Assembly (NCBI RefSeq): GCF_904846285.1
Contig: NZ_CAJHAD010000008.1
Location: 62,001 to 126,000 of the forward strand
DNA from: Psychrobacter immobilis
GTDB lineage: Bacteria; Pseudomonadota; Gammaproteobacteria; Pseudomonadales; Moraxellaceae
Reading direction: 5' to 3'
Length of the DNA: 64,000 bases
In this document: in pieces, positions 1 to 8,043 of the stretch
Layout: every line of letters begins with the position of its first letter
Numbering within the stretch: position 1 is the stretch's first letter
Notes under the pieces: generated by a model
Told to the model about the DNA's origin: nothing
Seen by the model: the letters and a program-made list of their open reading frames with translations, nothing else
Database searches by the model: none
Translations under genes and position numbers: made by a program

Positions 1-16
1 GACCTAGTCAAAATCT

Positions 17-64
17 AAAAAACCGCTTTGGTTGCTGATAGCTAGCAATCAAGGCGGTTTTTTT
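17..64. terminator. Bidirectional Rho-independent terminator
   Basis: About 20-bp arms, one starting with six A and the other ending with seven or more T, pair around a GATAGCT loop. A and T tracts on both sides let it work in both directions. It closes the leftward macro-domain transcription unit and presumably a rightward gene beyond the left edge. Confidence 0.85.
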
Positions 65-99
65 ATGTGCTCAAAAAATAATGACAATGAGAAAGGGAT

Positions 100-684
100 T
101 TATATATTGATGTCTTTAGGAAGGTGAATATCGATACTCAGCTTTGGTACATTTTGCAGATGATGGGTGACAAGAGGCAGGATATCGTTATACCAATCTA
201 GAGCAATGGATTTTGCTATTTTATCATCGCTACTGTCCTTGTCGCTATTTTTTAAAGGAGTATTCTGTCCCTGACTAGAAATAAGCGGACGCGCTAATAG
301 TGCAACCCTACGAATACCTTGATAACGGATAAGCGGGACGAGCTGCTGTTGTAAATCGACTAGCGCCGACGTGAGCCAACGAAATCTGGTTGGATGATAA
401 GGATGGTCTGATATCACAAGATTGGCAATATAACTTGGTTGATTGCCATTACTACTGACGCCAAGTCCCGCCTGCTCGCGTGAGCGTTTATGCATTAAAC
501 AGCTACCAACCATTAAGCTACCATCACGGCAAGACCGATAGTAGCGTTGGTAGTTGTCTGGATATAGATTCTTGCTTCGTGTGAGGATAGGGTCTAAAAG
601 GATACCGGCATTATTAACAGGCAGTATCAGCAGTTGGGCGCTGCTATTTAAAATAGGGGCATGGGTGAGTTGTAGACCTGCCAT
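100..684 (-). CDS. Degenerate macro-domain-like protein
   Basis: This 194-residue protein is unnamed. Its pattern resembles macro domains of the DarG/ALC1-like group: a strand ILPVNNAGI where macro domains have NPVN-C-VG, then YPDNYQRYYRSC (family: FPENFxxYxxxC), a glycine-containing strand, a helix, and YQGIRRVALLARPL where the family has the IAIPxLG strand. Macro domains bind or hydrolyse ADP-ribose. Here the glycine-rich GxG loop is replaced by LLDP and the final G-x-G phosphate loop is not evident, so catalysis or even ligand binding is doubtful. It is last in a leftward pair with the membrane coiled-coil gene 26 bp upstream. No DarT-like toxin is visible, though the left edge is close. 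The fold call is by eye. Confidence 0.5.
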   Translation of the reverse strand: MAGLQLTHAPILNSSAQLLILPVNNAGILLDPILTRSKNLYPDNYQRYYRSCRDGSLMVGSCLMHKRSREQAGLGVSSNGNQPSYIANLVISDHPYHPTRFRWLTSALVDLQQQLVPLIRYQGIRRVALLARPLISSQGQNTPLKNSDKDSSDDKIAKSIALDWYNDILPLVTHHLQNVPKLSIDIHLPKDINI

Positions 685-710
685 TTTCTTGCCCCTTTAT
701 AAAAGTGATA

Positions 711-1244
711 TTATTTCGCGCTGGTTTTAGCGCCTTCTGCTGCTTCTAACTGAGCAATTTGTTCTTCAAGCAAGGCGATTTGCTCAGCTTTCATCTCTGT
801 CAGCTGTTTATTCATCGTCAATTGCTCAGCCGCTAACTTCTCTTGTTCTGCTAAGCGTTTATGCTCATCTGCTAAGCGATCGATTTCTTCTTTCGCCAAA
901 CTATCTGTTTCTGGTAAAGGCGCATTTAAGATAGCTTCGGGATCGGGCGTCTGGTTATCCGTAACAGTAGCATCATCAGTATCTAAATTCAGCTCACTAT
1001 TATCTGACGTGTTATTTAATGAGTTGGTATCTGCTTGTTTAGCGCTATCTTGCTCAATAGAAGCGGCAGTCGATGCCGTACTTTCAACGGGTGCGATACT
1101 AGCGTTAGGCGAATTATTTTTCCAAACCCAGTAACCAATTAATAGTACTGCTAAGATAATGATTGGCCACCATTTTTGGCGTGCCTTAGTAGGCTTTTTC
1201 TTCAGCGATTTAGCTGGTAAAGGGCGTATTTCTTTCTTATTCAT
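711..1244 (-). CDS. Single-pass membrane protein with C-terminal coiled coil
   Basis: I do not recognise this 177-residue protein. It has a basic N-terminus (residues 1-24), one hydrophobic segment with WWPIIILAVLLIGYWVW (about 25-41), an acidic Ser/Thr/Asp/Asn-rich linker (45-110), and a Glu/Lys/Leu-rich heptad-like coiled coil (about 115-170, for example LAEQEKLAAEQL). The positive-inside rule suggests a cytoplasmic N-terminus with linker and coiled coil in the periplasm, unless the segment is an uncleaved anchor in the opposite orientation. It lies 26 bp upstream of the macro-domain gene on the same strand, so the two are probably cotranscribed. No function is inferred. Confidence 0.75.
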   Translation of the reverse strand: MNKKEIRPLPAKSLKKKPTKARQKWWPIIILAVLLIGYWVWKNNSPNASIAPVESTASTAASIEQDSAKQADTNSLNNTSDNSELNLDTDDATVTDNQTPDPEAILNAPLPETDSLAKEEIDRLADEHKRLAEQEKLAAEQLTMNKQLTEMKAEQIALLEEQIAQLEAAEGAKTSAK

Positions 1245-1300
1245 ACAATAATCGATTTATGTCAAAAATATAAGTAGGCATACTATAGCAAAATCAAAAT

Positions 1301-1340
1301 AAAAAGCCTATCTAACTGGATATATATCATTAGATAGGCT
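1301..1340 (-). terminator. Terminator of the prlC-yheV unit
   Basis: Arms AGCCTATCTAA (1305-1315) and TTAGATAGGCT (1330-1340) are perfectly complementary. On the minus strand the second arm is followed by a T tract (1301-1305). It lies 37 bp past the stop of the YheV-like gene. Confidence 0.75.
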
Positions 1341-1377
1341 AGTAGCTATTAAGACTTGACGATACAGGTTTTCTTAT

Positions 1378-1635
1378 TTATGGCTTAAACTTGACCGTAC
1401 CGCTGGTGCCTGTCGCCATCGCATCACGAGCGATCTGGTCTTCGGCATGGTTTTTGGCACTGATCACATCAGGATCGGGGCGATGCTCGCTATGTCCGCA
1501 CTGAGTACATTCGATGTACTCATCAGGTTCGGGTGTAACGATATTTACTTGTACCACCGCATCCGATGCCTGACATTTAGGGCAACGAACGCCCGCTAAA
1601 AACCGCCGCTTTGGGGTTGATGATTGATAACGCAT
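1378..1635 (-). CDS. yheV: YheV-like putative zinc-ribbon protein
   Basis: This 85-residue protein has two CxxC knuckles, CPKC near residue 18 and CTQC near residue 43, framed by RRFLAGVRCPKCQASD and by CGHSEHRP. This is the layout of the small E. coli protein YheV (RFIAGAxCPxC ... CxxCGH). The four cysteines probably bind zinc; no function is established for the family. Its ATG follows the prlC stop with no intervening base (TAA-ATG), so translation is very probably coupled and the two proteins made in proportion. It is somewhat longer than E. coli YheV, with an extra charged C-terminal stretch. Confidence 0.8.
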   Translation of the reverse strand: MRYQSSTPKRRFLAGVRCPKCQASDAVVQVNIVTPEPDEYIECTQCGHSEHRPDPDVISAKNHAEDQIARDAMATGTSGTVKFKP

Positions 1636-3831
1636 TTAGATAACCTCGCGCGTCGTTTGAGCAGTTGCAGCATCGTCATTTTTAGCATTATCAAAACCGC
1701 TATGGCGTAGTAAGGCATCGATACTGGCGCTGCGACCACGGAAATTCTCAAAATTGGTCTTGGCAGGGAAGCTACCGCCCACTGATAAGATGGTTTCACG
1801 GAAGGCTTTACCAGTAATTGGGTTAAAAATACCTTCTTCTTCAAACTTACTAAAGGCATCAGCAGACAACAACTCCGCCCATTTATACGAGTAATAACCC
1901 GCCGCATAACCACCGGCAAAAATATGACTAAAGCCATTGGCAAAGCGGTTGTAATCAGGCGTCTGCATGATAGCAATATCATCGCGCACGGCATTTAAAG
2001 CCGCTAAAATACCATCATAATCAAGCGCTGGTGTGTGTGCATGAATCAATAAGTCAAACAGTGCAAATTCGATTTGACGTAAGGTTTGCATACCACTTTG
2101 AAAGTTTTTTACCGCCAGCAAGGCTGAAAGTTTGTCTTTCGGTAATGGCTCACCAGTCTCGACATGGCTACTAATCAGCGCAATACCTTCAGCATCCCAC
2201 GCCCAGTTTTCCATAAATTGACTGGGCAATTCGACCGCATCCCACTCAACGCCATTAACACCAGCGACATCGCCAACTGTCACTTGGGTCAATAAATGAT
2301 GTAGACCATGACCAAACTCGTGGAACAAGGTTAGTACTTCATCATGAGTTAATAGGCTTGGTTTGCCATCAAGGGCAGGGGTGAAGTTACCGACCATAAA
2401 GCAGACGGGTAGCTGTTCATGGTTTTTCTCGTCGTAAGTATAACGCGACTGAAAACCGCTCATCCACGCGCCGCCACGTTTATCGCTACGCGCAAACAAG
2501 TCAAAGTAAAAGCCACCAAGCAAGTTATCATCCGCATCAAATAATTGATAAAAACTTACCTCATCGTGCCAGCGTGATACAGATTCACTGTGCTCTTGTA
2601 CCTTGATACCGTATAAACGCTCGACAATAGCAAATAAACCGTTAATTACTTTTGGCAATGGGAAATACGGACGTATCTCTTCTTGCGATAAACTAAACTC
2701 GCTTTGTTTGACTTTTTCAGCGATATAAGCGCTGTCCCACGGCTGTAAGTCAGTAATACCATAATCCTGCGCGTATTTTTGCAGCTGTGCTAAATCTCGC
2801 TTAGCTGCTGGGGTCGCTTGCGTGGCCAAATCTCTTAAAAAGGTTTCAACTTTCGTTACGCTATCTGCCATTTTGGTCGATAGTGAAACGTCTGCATAAT
2901 GATCAAAACCTAATAGCTTGGCCTTCTGCGCGCGTAATTGTAGAATTTGACTCATGATATCGTCGTTATTGAGTGATTCGCCTTTGGTATTGGTATGCTT
3001 ATCGAACTCAGAAGCGCGGGTAACATAAGCGCGGTAAAGCGTTTCGCGCAGATTGCGATCATCCGCATGAGTCATGACGGCAAGGTAAACCGGGATATTT
3101 AAACTTGCCACATAATAAGGAGTTGGTAGTGCGTCGATATCTGCTTGGGTGATCGTACCGCGGGCAAGCTCGCGGGCTTTATATTGTTCACCAGCATCTG
3201 CCAGTAGTGCAAGTCCACTTTCGGTTAACCCTGCTAACTGTTCTTGGTTAAGCGGCATGGCATACGCCTGAGTCGCATCCAATATATGGTCTGAGAACGT
3301 CGCGGATAAGGTGGAGAGCTCGCTTTGGATTGCAGCAAATTTTTCTTGTTCAGCTTTTGGTAGTGCCACGCCTGATAGCTCAAAGCTACGTAACGCAAGC
3401 TCAATAGCCCGCGCTCGTGCTGGCTCAAGGGTAGCAAAAAAATCAGTGTCATTGACGATAGTTTGATAACGACTAAATAATGGCTGATGCTGTCCAACCC
3501 TTGTGCCATAAGCAGACAGCTTAGGTAGCAGCTCATGATGTACATGACGAATCTCATCATTGCTCATGACGCTATTGAGGTGCGACAAAATACCCCAACT
3601 GCGATCCAACGCCAGATTGATATGATCAAAAGTCATGATATCGCTCAAGGCTTGCTCAGCGCTGAAATCACTAGCATTATTATTGCTATCAGTATTGGCG
3701 CTCATGTTGTCTAAAAAGGCATTGGCAGTATCGATGGCACTGATAATTTGGTTTTGTAAGGTATCCGGTGCGACATTGTCAAAATCGACAAGGCGTAAAT
3801 TTGCAGAAATAGAAATCATAAAAGTATCCAA
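1636..3831 (-). CDS. prlC: Oligopeptidase A (M3 zinc metallopeptidase)
   Basis: This 731-residue protein matches M3A peptidases in length. The zinc site LFHEFGHGLHHLL (HExxH) lies near residue 500 and is followed by the downstream Glu region (GVEWDAVELPSQFMENW). Other family signatures include KNFQSG and FSHIFAGGYAAGYYSYKWAE. Oligopeptidase A is cytosolic and degrades short peptides, including signal-peptide remnants. The C-terminus (SGFDNAKNDDAATAQ...) is a short polar tail. The stop codon abuts the yheV start. The divergent Balon gene begins 440 bp away, so each has its own promoter. Confidence 0.95.
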   Translation of the reverse strand: MDTFMISISANLRLVDFDNVAPDTLQNQIISAIDTANAFLDNMSANTDSNNNASDFSAEQALSDIMTFDHINLALDRSWGILSHLNSVMSNDEIRHVHHELLPKLSAYGTRVGQHQPLFSRYQTIVNDTDFFATLEPARARAIELALRSFELSGVALPKAEQEKFAAIQSELSTLSATFSDHILDATQAYAMPLNQEQLAGLTESGLALLADAGEQYKARELARGTITQADIDALPTPYYVASLNIPVYLAVMTHADDRNLRETLYRAYVTRASEFDKHTNTKGESLNNDDIMSQILQLRAQKAKLLGFDHYADVSLSTKMADSVTKVETFLRDLATQATPAAKRDLAQLQKYAQDYGITDLQPWDSAYIAEKVKQSEFSLSQEEIRPYFPLPKVINGLFAIVERLYGIKVQEHSESVSRWHDEVSFYQLFDADDNLLGGFYFDLFARSDKRGGAWMSGFQSRYTYDEKNHEQLPVCFMVGNFTPALDGKPSLLTHDEVLTLFHEFGHGLHHLLTQVTVGDVAGVNGVEWDAVELPSQFMENWAWDAEGIALISSHVETGEPLPKDKLSALLAVKNFQSGMQTLRQIEFALFDLLIHAHTPALDYDGILAALNAVRDDIAIMQTPDYNRFANGFSHIFAGGYAAGYYSYKWAELLSADAFSKFEEEGIFNPITGKAFRETILSVGGSFPAKTNFENFRGRSASIDALLRHSGFDNAKNDDAATAQTTREVI

Positions 3832-4271
3832 TATTAATAAGAGAAGGATTGTTCATTGCGAGGTTTGAGTTTTGTTATATATTTTTTGTGATATAGGTTC
3901 AATTATATAGAGTATCTAAAAGATGGGTATCAATCGCTTGGAATACAACCCTTTACTGTATATCTCCTCTTAAAGTAAATAGATGTGGAGAGTATAAAAA
4001 GTTGCGGTAGAGAGATTGCTATTAATGTTGGCTAAGCTTCACTTACAAAGCGTCATCATTTACTTGCAAATTAACCCTACAGAGAGTGGGGTTAAGTTGT
4101 TAGCATCATAGTAATGCAATGGCTATAACAAGTCGTTTTACTATTAAGCAGCCTTTAAGTATTAAGCTATAAATATAATCAATTAACCTGTAAATATATA
4201 AGCATGACGATAAGTATAAAAAATTTGCTTTAATAAGCAAACCAATGATAATAAAACAAGGAGCAGTATCT
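3832..4271. promoter_or_regulatory. Divergent intergenic region prlC / Balon-family gene with leader hairpins
   Basis: This 440-bp AT-rich spacer has no gene I can support. A consensus TATAAT at 4174-4179 could be the -10 of the Balon gene, but no good -35 sits at the right distance. A hairpin (TTAACCC / GGGTTAA, 4071-4095) lies upstream of it. A second hairpin, TTTGCTT-TAAT-AAGCAAA (4224-4241), would lie in the leader 30 nt before the start codon. A clear Shine-Dalgarno AAGGAG is at about 4258-4263. Confidence 0.45.
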
Positions 4272-5384
4272 ATGAAAGCAACTCTTAAAAGCTTACGTGA
4301 AACCAAAGCCAATCCAGCCGTTAGTATTTTTGTCAAAACGCATCGTGAGCATCCTGATAATCAAAAAGATCCTATCTCTTTAAAAAACCAATTAAAAGTT
4401 GTCGAAGAACGCTTAAATAATGAATATGATAAGCGTACCGCGACCACTATCTTAGAAAATATTCAAAATAAAACCAATGAGCTTAATCATAACTATAACC
4501 TAGATACCTTGGCTATATTTGCCAGTACCGATGATGTGCAAATCGTTCGTATGCCTATTGATACGAAAGAACGAGTAATTATCTCTGATAGATTTGCGAC
4601 GCGTGATTTGGTTCGCGATATGGCGAGTGCCGTTCATTATTATACGGTGGTATTGACGCGTGATAAGGCACGTCTAATTGAAGCATCTAACGATCGTGTG
4701 GTGAGAGAATTTGATCAGCAGGCGGATGCGCAAAACAATATGGAAAACATTCCCTTTCCTATTGAAAATAATGGTCTATATACGACTGGTGATGCAGGCT
4801 CTGATCGTTCAGCGAATAATGAAAGTAGTTATCTAAAAGAGTTCTTTAACCAAGTAGATAAAAGTGTGCAAGAGTTATGGGGCGAGCATAAAATGCCGCT
4901 AGTAGTCGTGGGTGATGCAAAAAATATCGGTTACTATAAAGATGTTTGTGACCGTCCAGAAAATATTATTGCCACCGTCTCAAACGCCACAAACTTAGAA
5001 GAAGGTAGCGCCCAGCATATTGTTGATAGTGTGCAAGAAGCGGTAGAAGGCTATCGCTCGTCGTTACATCAAGCTGCTATGGGCGAGATTGACAAAGCGC
5101 GCGGTGCAAATATGCTGCAGACAGATTTACAAGAAGTCTATCGCAGTGCTTTCCAAGGCGTTGGCGAAACCTTATATGTCCGTCGCGGTTATATGCAACC
5201 TGCCAAAATCGATGAAAAAGCGCAGACATTAAGTATGGCAGATGATGCGACAGCAGAAGGCATAACTGATGACGCCGTTGGCGAAATCATCGAACATGTC
5301 ATCCATAATGGCGGTAAAGCTGTATTTATGCCGCAGGATCTTATGGGTGAAGATCAGCCAATTGCTCTAGTGACGCGCTATTAA
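4272..5384 (+). CDS. balon: Balon-family ribosome hibernation factor (aeRF1-like)
   Basis: This 370-residue protein has the three-part layout of bacterial homologues of archaeo-eukaryotic release factor 1: an N domain (about 1-150, MKATLKSLRETKANPAVSIF... and KARLIEASNDRVVREF), a middle domain (about 165-285, SSYLKEFFNQVDKSVQELW, MPLVVVGDAKNIGYY) and a C domain (about 286-370, ending HNGGKAVFMPQDLMGEDQPIALVTRY). In Psychrobacter urativorans this family was shown to be Balon, which occupies the A site of idle ribosomes with EF-Tu during cold and stress. The GGQ of true release factors is absent; around 171-190 the sequence reads TTGDAGSDRSANNESSYLKE. The ATG at 4272 is preferred to one 27 bp upstream because AAGGAG precedes it at good spacing. 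It is monocistronic, with its own terminator. The assignment rests on recognising the family, not on a search. Confidence 0.88.
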   Translation: MKATLKSLRETKANPAVSIFVKTHREHPDNQKDPISLKNQLKVVEERLNNEYDKRTATTILENIQNKTNELNHNYNLDTLAIFASTDDVQIVRMPIDTKERVIISDRFATRDLVRDMASAVHYYTVVLTRDKARLIEASNDRVVREFDQQADAQNNMENIPFPIENNGLYTTGDAGSDRSANNESSYLKEFFNQVDKSVQELWGEHKMPLVVVGDAKNIGYYKDVCDRPENIIATVSNATNLEEGSAQHIVDSVQEAVEGYRSSLHQAAMGEIDKARGANMLQTDLQEVYRSAFQGVGETLYVRRGYMQPAKIDEKAQTLSMADDATAEGITDDAVGEIIEHVIHNGGKAVFMPQDLMGEDQPIALVTRY

Positions 5385-5437
5385 TCGGTTGCTGATATTT
5401 TAATGGATTAGCCAGCGTCACAATATAGGTATAATAT

Positions 5438-5472
5438 AAGAGCATTGGTTCGCACGAATCAATGCTCTTTTT
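5438..5472 (+). terminator. Terminator of the Balon-family gene
   Basis: Fifteen-bp arms AAGAGCATTGGTTCG (5438-5452) and CGAATCAATGCTCTT (5455-5469) pair with one G-U wobble and are followed by a run of five T. It lies 53 bp after the stop. Confidence 0.9.
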
Positions 5473-5582
5473 CATTGAATGTAGGCTTAATTTTATCTTA
5501 TTATTTAACGATGACGATAAGTATTTAATAAAGTGCTACTCACTCTAATTCTATAAATACTGAGTTTATAACTGATAAATTT

Positions 5583-6341
5583 ATGACTAATACCACCTCT
5601 TTTGTTTTAACCAGCTACAACATTCATAAAGGCATGTCGCCGATGAATCGCCAAGTCAAGATACAGGGTATCGCTCAAGCGCTTGATATCATTGGCTCAG
5701 ACATACTTTGTCTACAAGAAGTGCAGGGTCAAAACCTCAAGCGCAATATGCAATATAACGAATACCCTGACCAATCTCAGCATGAATGGTTTGGGGAGTA
5801 TCTACAATTGCAAAATAGCTACGGTAAAAACTCAGAGTATGAAAATGGTCATCATGGCAATGCGGTGCTGAGTCGCTTTCCGCTAGATCCAAAGCATAAC
5901 GTCAATATCACCGTTAATAAGCTTGAGCAGCGCGGTGTCTTGCACTGTGAAGTGCAGCCGCTAGGTTGGGAGATGCCGGTAGTGGTGTTATGTGCTCATT
6001 TAAACCTCTTCGAGCGCGACCGCATCAAGCAATACGAAGCCATCTCCAATTATGTGCGTAATGAGATTGGGCCCGACCAGCCACTGATTTTGGCGGGTGA
6101 CTTTAATGACTGGAAAAAAATGTCTTGTGACAGACTTGCATCGAGCTTAGGCATGACCGAAGCCTTTAAACATTGCCATGGCAAATTACTGCCAACTTTC
6201 CCCGCAAAGCTACCTGTGCTGAGTTTAGACCGTATCTATGTGCGCAATCTAAGGGTAAAAGATGCTTGGGTACATACTGGCAAGCCTTGGTCAACGCTGT
6301 CAGATCATTTGCCACTTAGTGCAGAGTTGGCATTGCTATAA
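5583..6341 (+). CDS. Endonuclease/exonuclease/phosphatase-fold hydrolase
   Basis: This 252-residue protein carries the exonuclease III-like (EEP) motifs in order: TSYNIHKG near residue 11, DILCLQEVQG (metal-binding Glu) near 40, LAGDFNDW near 165 and SDHLPL near the C-terminus. The NIHKG form matches YbhP/YafD-like proteins. Substrates in this superfamily range from DNA abasic sites to phospholipids and the sequence does not decide between them. There is no signal peptide, so it is probably cytoplasmic. The ATG has no strong Shine-Dalgarno but fits the family start. The next gene follows at 60 bp in the same direction. Confidence 0.85.
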   Translation: MTNTTSFVLTSYNIHKGMSPMNRQVKIQGIAQALDIIGSDILCLQEVQGQNLKRNMQYNEYPDQSQHEWFGEYLQLQNSYGKNSEYENGHHGNAVLSRFPLDPKHNVNITVNKLEQRGVLHCEVQPLGWEMPVVVLCAHLNLFERDRIKQYEAISNYVRNEIGPDQPLILAGDFNDWKKMSCDRLASSLGMTEAFKHCHGKLLPTFPAKLPVLSLDRIYVRNLRVKDAWVHTGKPWSTLSDHLPLSAELALL

Positions 6342-6401
6342 ATTAATAAATAAAAAATTAACCAAAGAATAGATATTAGAATAATACAAGGATGATAAGT
6401 C

Positions 6402-7397
6402 ATGTCTGATAAACAACTACCAACGACACAACACGCCGTACTAATACGCGAGTTTGGCGAACCTGAAGTCATGATATATCAAGACGGTGTGGCTATTCCT
6501 AAATTAACGGATAACCAAGTATTAGTAAAAATCGCTTATGCCGGCATCAATCCCGTCGATTACAAAACCCGTCAAGGTAAAGGTTGGGGCGCTGAGGCGA
6601 TTCAAAAAGATAAATTTAATAAAAACGAGCCTGCTATTTTAGGCTGTGATGTTGCTGGTATCGTCGTTAAAAGTAATAGTGATAAGTTTGCAATCGGTGA
6701 GCAAGTCGCGGCACTGACCTTTGACGGTGGCGGTTATGCAGAGTATGTTGCGGTCGATGCTAATCTACTGGCAAAAATTCCTCAGGCGCTGACATTAGAG
6801 CAAGCAGGCGCACTACCTTGTATTGGACAAACGGCGCTGCAATTTGTCGAGTTTTCTGATATTAAAAACGGTGAGCATGTTGTTATCAATGCGCCAGCCG
6901 GCGGCGTTGGGCATTTAGCCATTCAGCTATTGATGGATAAAGTGACGCAAGATAATGTAAAAGTAACCGTTATTTGCTCACCCGAGAAATATGCCAAACT
7001 TGACGATTTAATAGATAAAAGTAAGCTGGCAGGTTGGATTGATTATACCAAAGATGATACTTTTCGTGACTTACAAGCCGATGTGCTACTGGACTTGGTC
7101 GGTGATGATGCGGGTGTAAGCGCGCTAAGCGTCATCAAGTCTGGTGGCCGCGTCAATGTCTTACCAACGATTTGGGTTGATAAACTGCAAGCAGCGGGTA
7201 GCGAGAAGAACTTAAAGGTGGCAGGTTATAAAGCGCAGCGTAGTGGGGAAGATATGGCACGGGTTTTACAGCTTGTTGCCGATGGCAAGTTGACTCTGCA
7301 AATTCAGCAGACCTATCCATTGTCTGAAGTAGTGGCTGCACACCGCGAGCTAGAAAAAGGCGATACCTTTGGTAAGATTGTACTAAGAACAAGCTAA
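6402..7397 (+). CDS. MDR-superfamily NADP-dependent oxidoreductase
   Basis: This 331-residue zinc-independent medium-chain dehydrogenase/reductase resembles quinone oxidoreductases. Near the N-terminus are VLVKIAYAGINPVDYKTRQG and CDVAGIVV; the nucleotide loop is NAPAGGVGHLAIQLL (about 165-179); the end, GDTFGKIVLR, is typical. The Cys cluster that binds structural zinc in true alcohol dehydrogenases is missing. It probably reduces quinones or enones with NADPH; the substrate is unknown. It ends 11 bp from the convergent alkB. Confidence 0.88.
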   Translation: MSDKQLPTTQHAVLIREFGEPEVMIYQDGVAIPKLTDNQVLVKIAYAGINPVDYKTRQGKGWGAEAIQKDKFNKNEPAILGCDVAGIVVKSNSDKFAIGEQVAALTFDGGGYAEYVAVDANLLAKIPQALTLEQAGALPCIGQTALQFVEFSDIKNGEHVVINAPAGGVGHLAIQLLMDKVTQDNVKVTVICSPEKYAKLDDLIDKSKLAGWIDYTKDDTFRDLQADVLLDLVGDDAGVSALSVIKSGGRVNVLPTIWVDKLQAAGSEKNLKVAGYKAQRSGEDMARVLQLVADGKLTLQIQQTYPLSEVVAAHRELEKGDTFGKIVLRTS

Positions 7398-7408
7398 GCC
7401 AAACTTAA

Positions 7409-8026
7409 TTAATTTAATGCCATTTGTCTAAAGGTTAGGCTGATACGCCCTTCATCGACTGTTTTGGTTTTAGTGATGCTATGCTTCCAATATTTTTGCG
7501 TATCGCCATGCATGACGATAAGCTGACCGGACTCAAGATAAAGCTCAACTTTGTCTTGAGTTTTTTTATGCCTAAAAACAAATTTTCGCGTGGCACCAAG
7601 TGACAAGGAGGCGATAATAGGCTGATCGCCAAGCTCTTTTTCATCATCCGCATGATAGCCCATACCCTCATCGCCAGATGGATAGTAATTAAGCAAACAA
7701 GAATTAAAGTTAGCATGGATACCGATTTTTAATAATTGCTGCTCGACATGATGTTTCACATGAAACACTGAATCTGTCCATGAAATCGCTTGACGTGTGT
7801 GCCCGGAATATTGATAACTGGCATCACTATCGCCCATCCATACTATTTGGCGAGTCGTGATATGCGTCTTGCCAAATAAGGTAACGATATCAGATTGCCA
7901 AGGCAGCGTTGTTAACAAGGCATAATATAAGGCGCTCGGATAATCGATAACGATACCTAAATCATTTACTTTGCCATCGTAAGGCAATAAGTTATCAGTC
8001 GGCGTGGGCGCAAAAAGGTCAGTCAT
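7409..8026 (-). CDS. alkB: Alpha-ketoglutarate-dependent dioxygenase AlkB
   Basis: This 205-residue protein matches AlkB2/3-like dioxygenases in length. The Fe(II) ligands are the HxD in GYHADDEKELG (near residue 121) and the distal His of YWKHSITKT (near 181). The 2-oxoglutarate-binding Arg is in GRISLTFRQM near the end. IASLSLGATRKFVFRHK and GQLIVMHGDTQKYWKH are typical family stretches. The enzyme oxidatively removes methyl groups such as 1-methyladenine and 3-methylcytosine from DNA. It starts 17 bp after the alpha/beta hydrolase gene on the same strand, so the two are probably one transcript. Confidence 0.92.
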   Translation of the reverse strand: MTDLFAPTPTDNLLPYDGKVNDLGIVIDYPSALYYALLTTLPWQSDIVTLFGKTHITTRQIVWMGDSDASYQYSGHTRQAISWTDSVFHVKHHVEQQLLKIGIHANFNSCLLNYYPSGDEGMGYHADDEKELGDQPIIASLSLGATRKFVFRHKKTQDKVELYLESGQLIVMHGDTQKYWKHSITKTKTVDEGRISLTFRQMALN

Positions 8027-8043
8027 AGCTCACATCGCTCAGC

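Noticed and set aside
4106-4336. Hydrophobic 76-codon minus-strand frame between prlC and the Balon gene
   Set aside because: Overlaps the Balon start and its apparent membrane character comes from AT-rich sequence; no Shine-Dalgarno.
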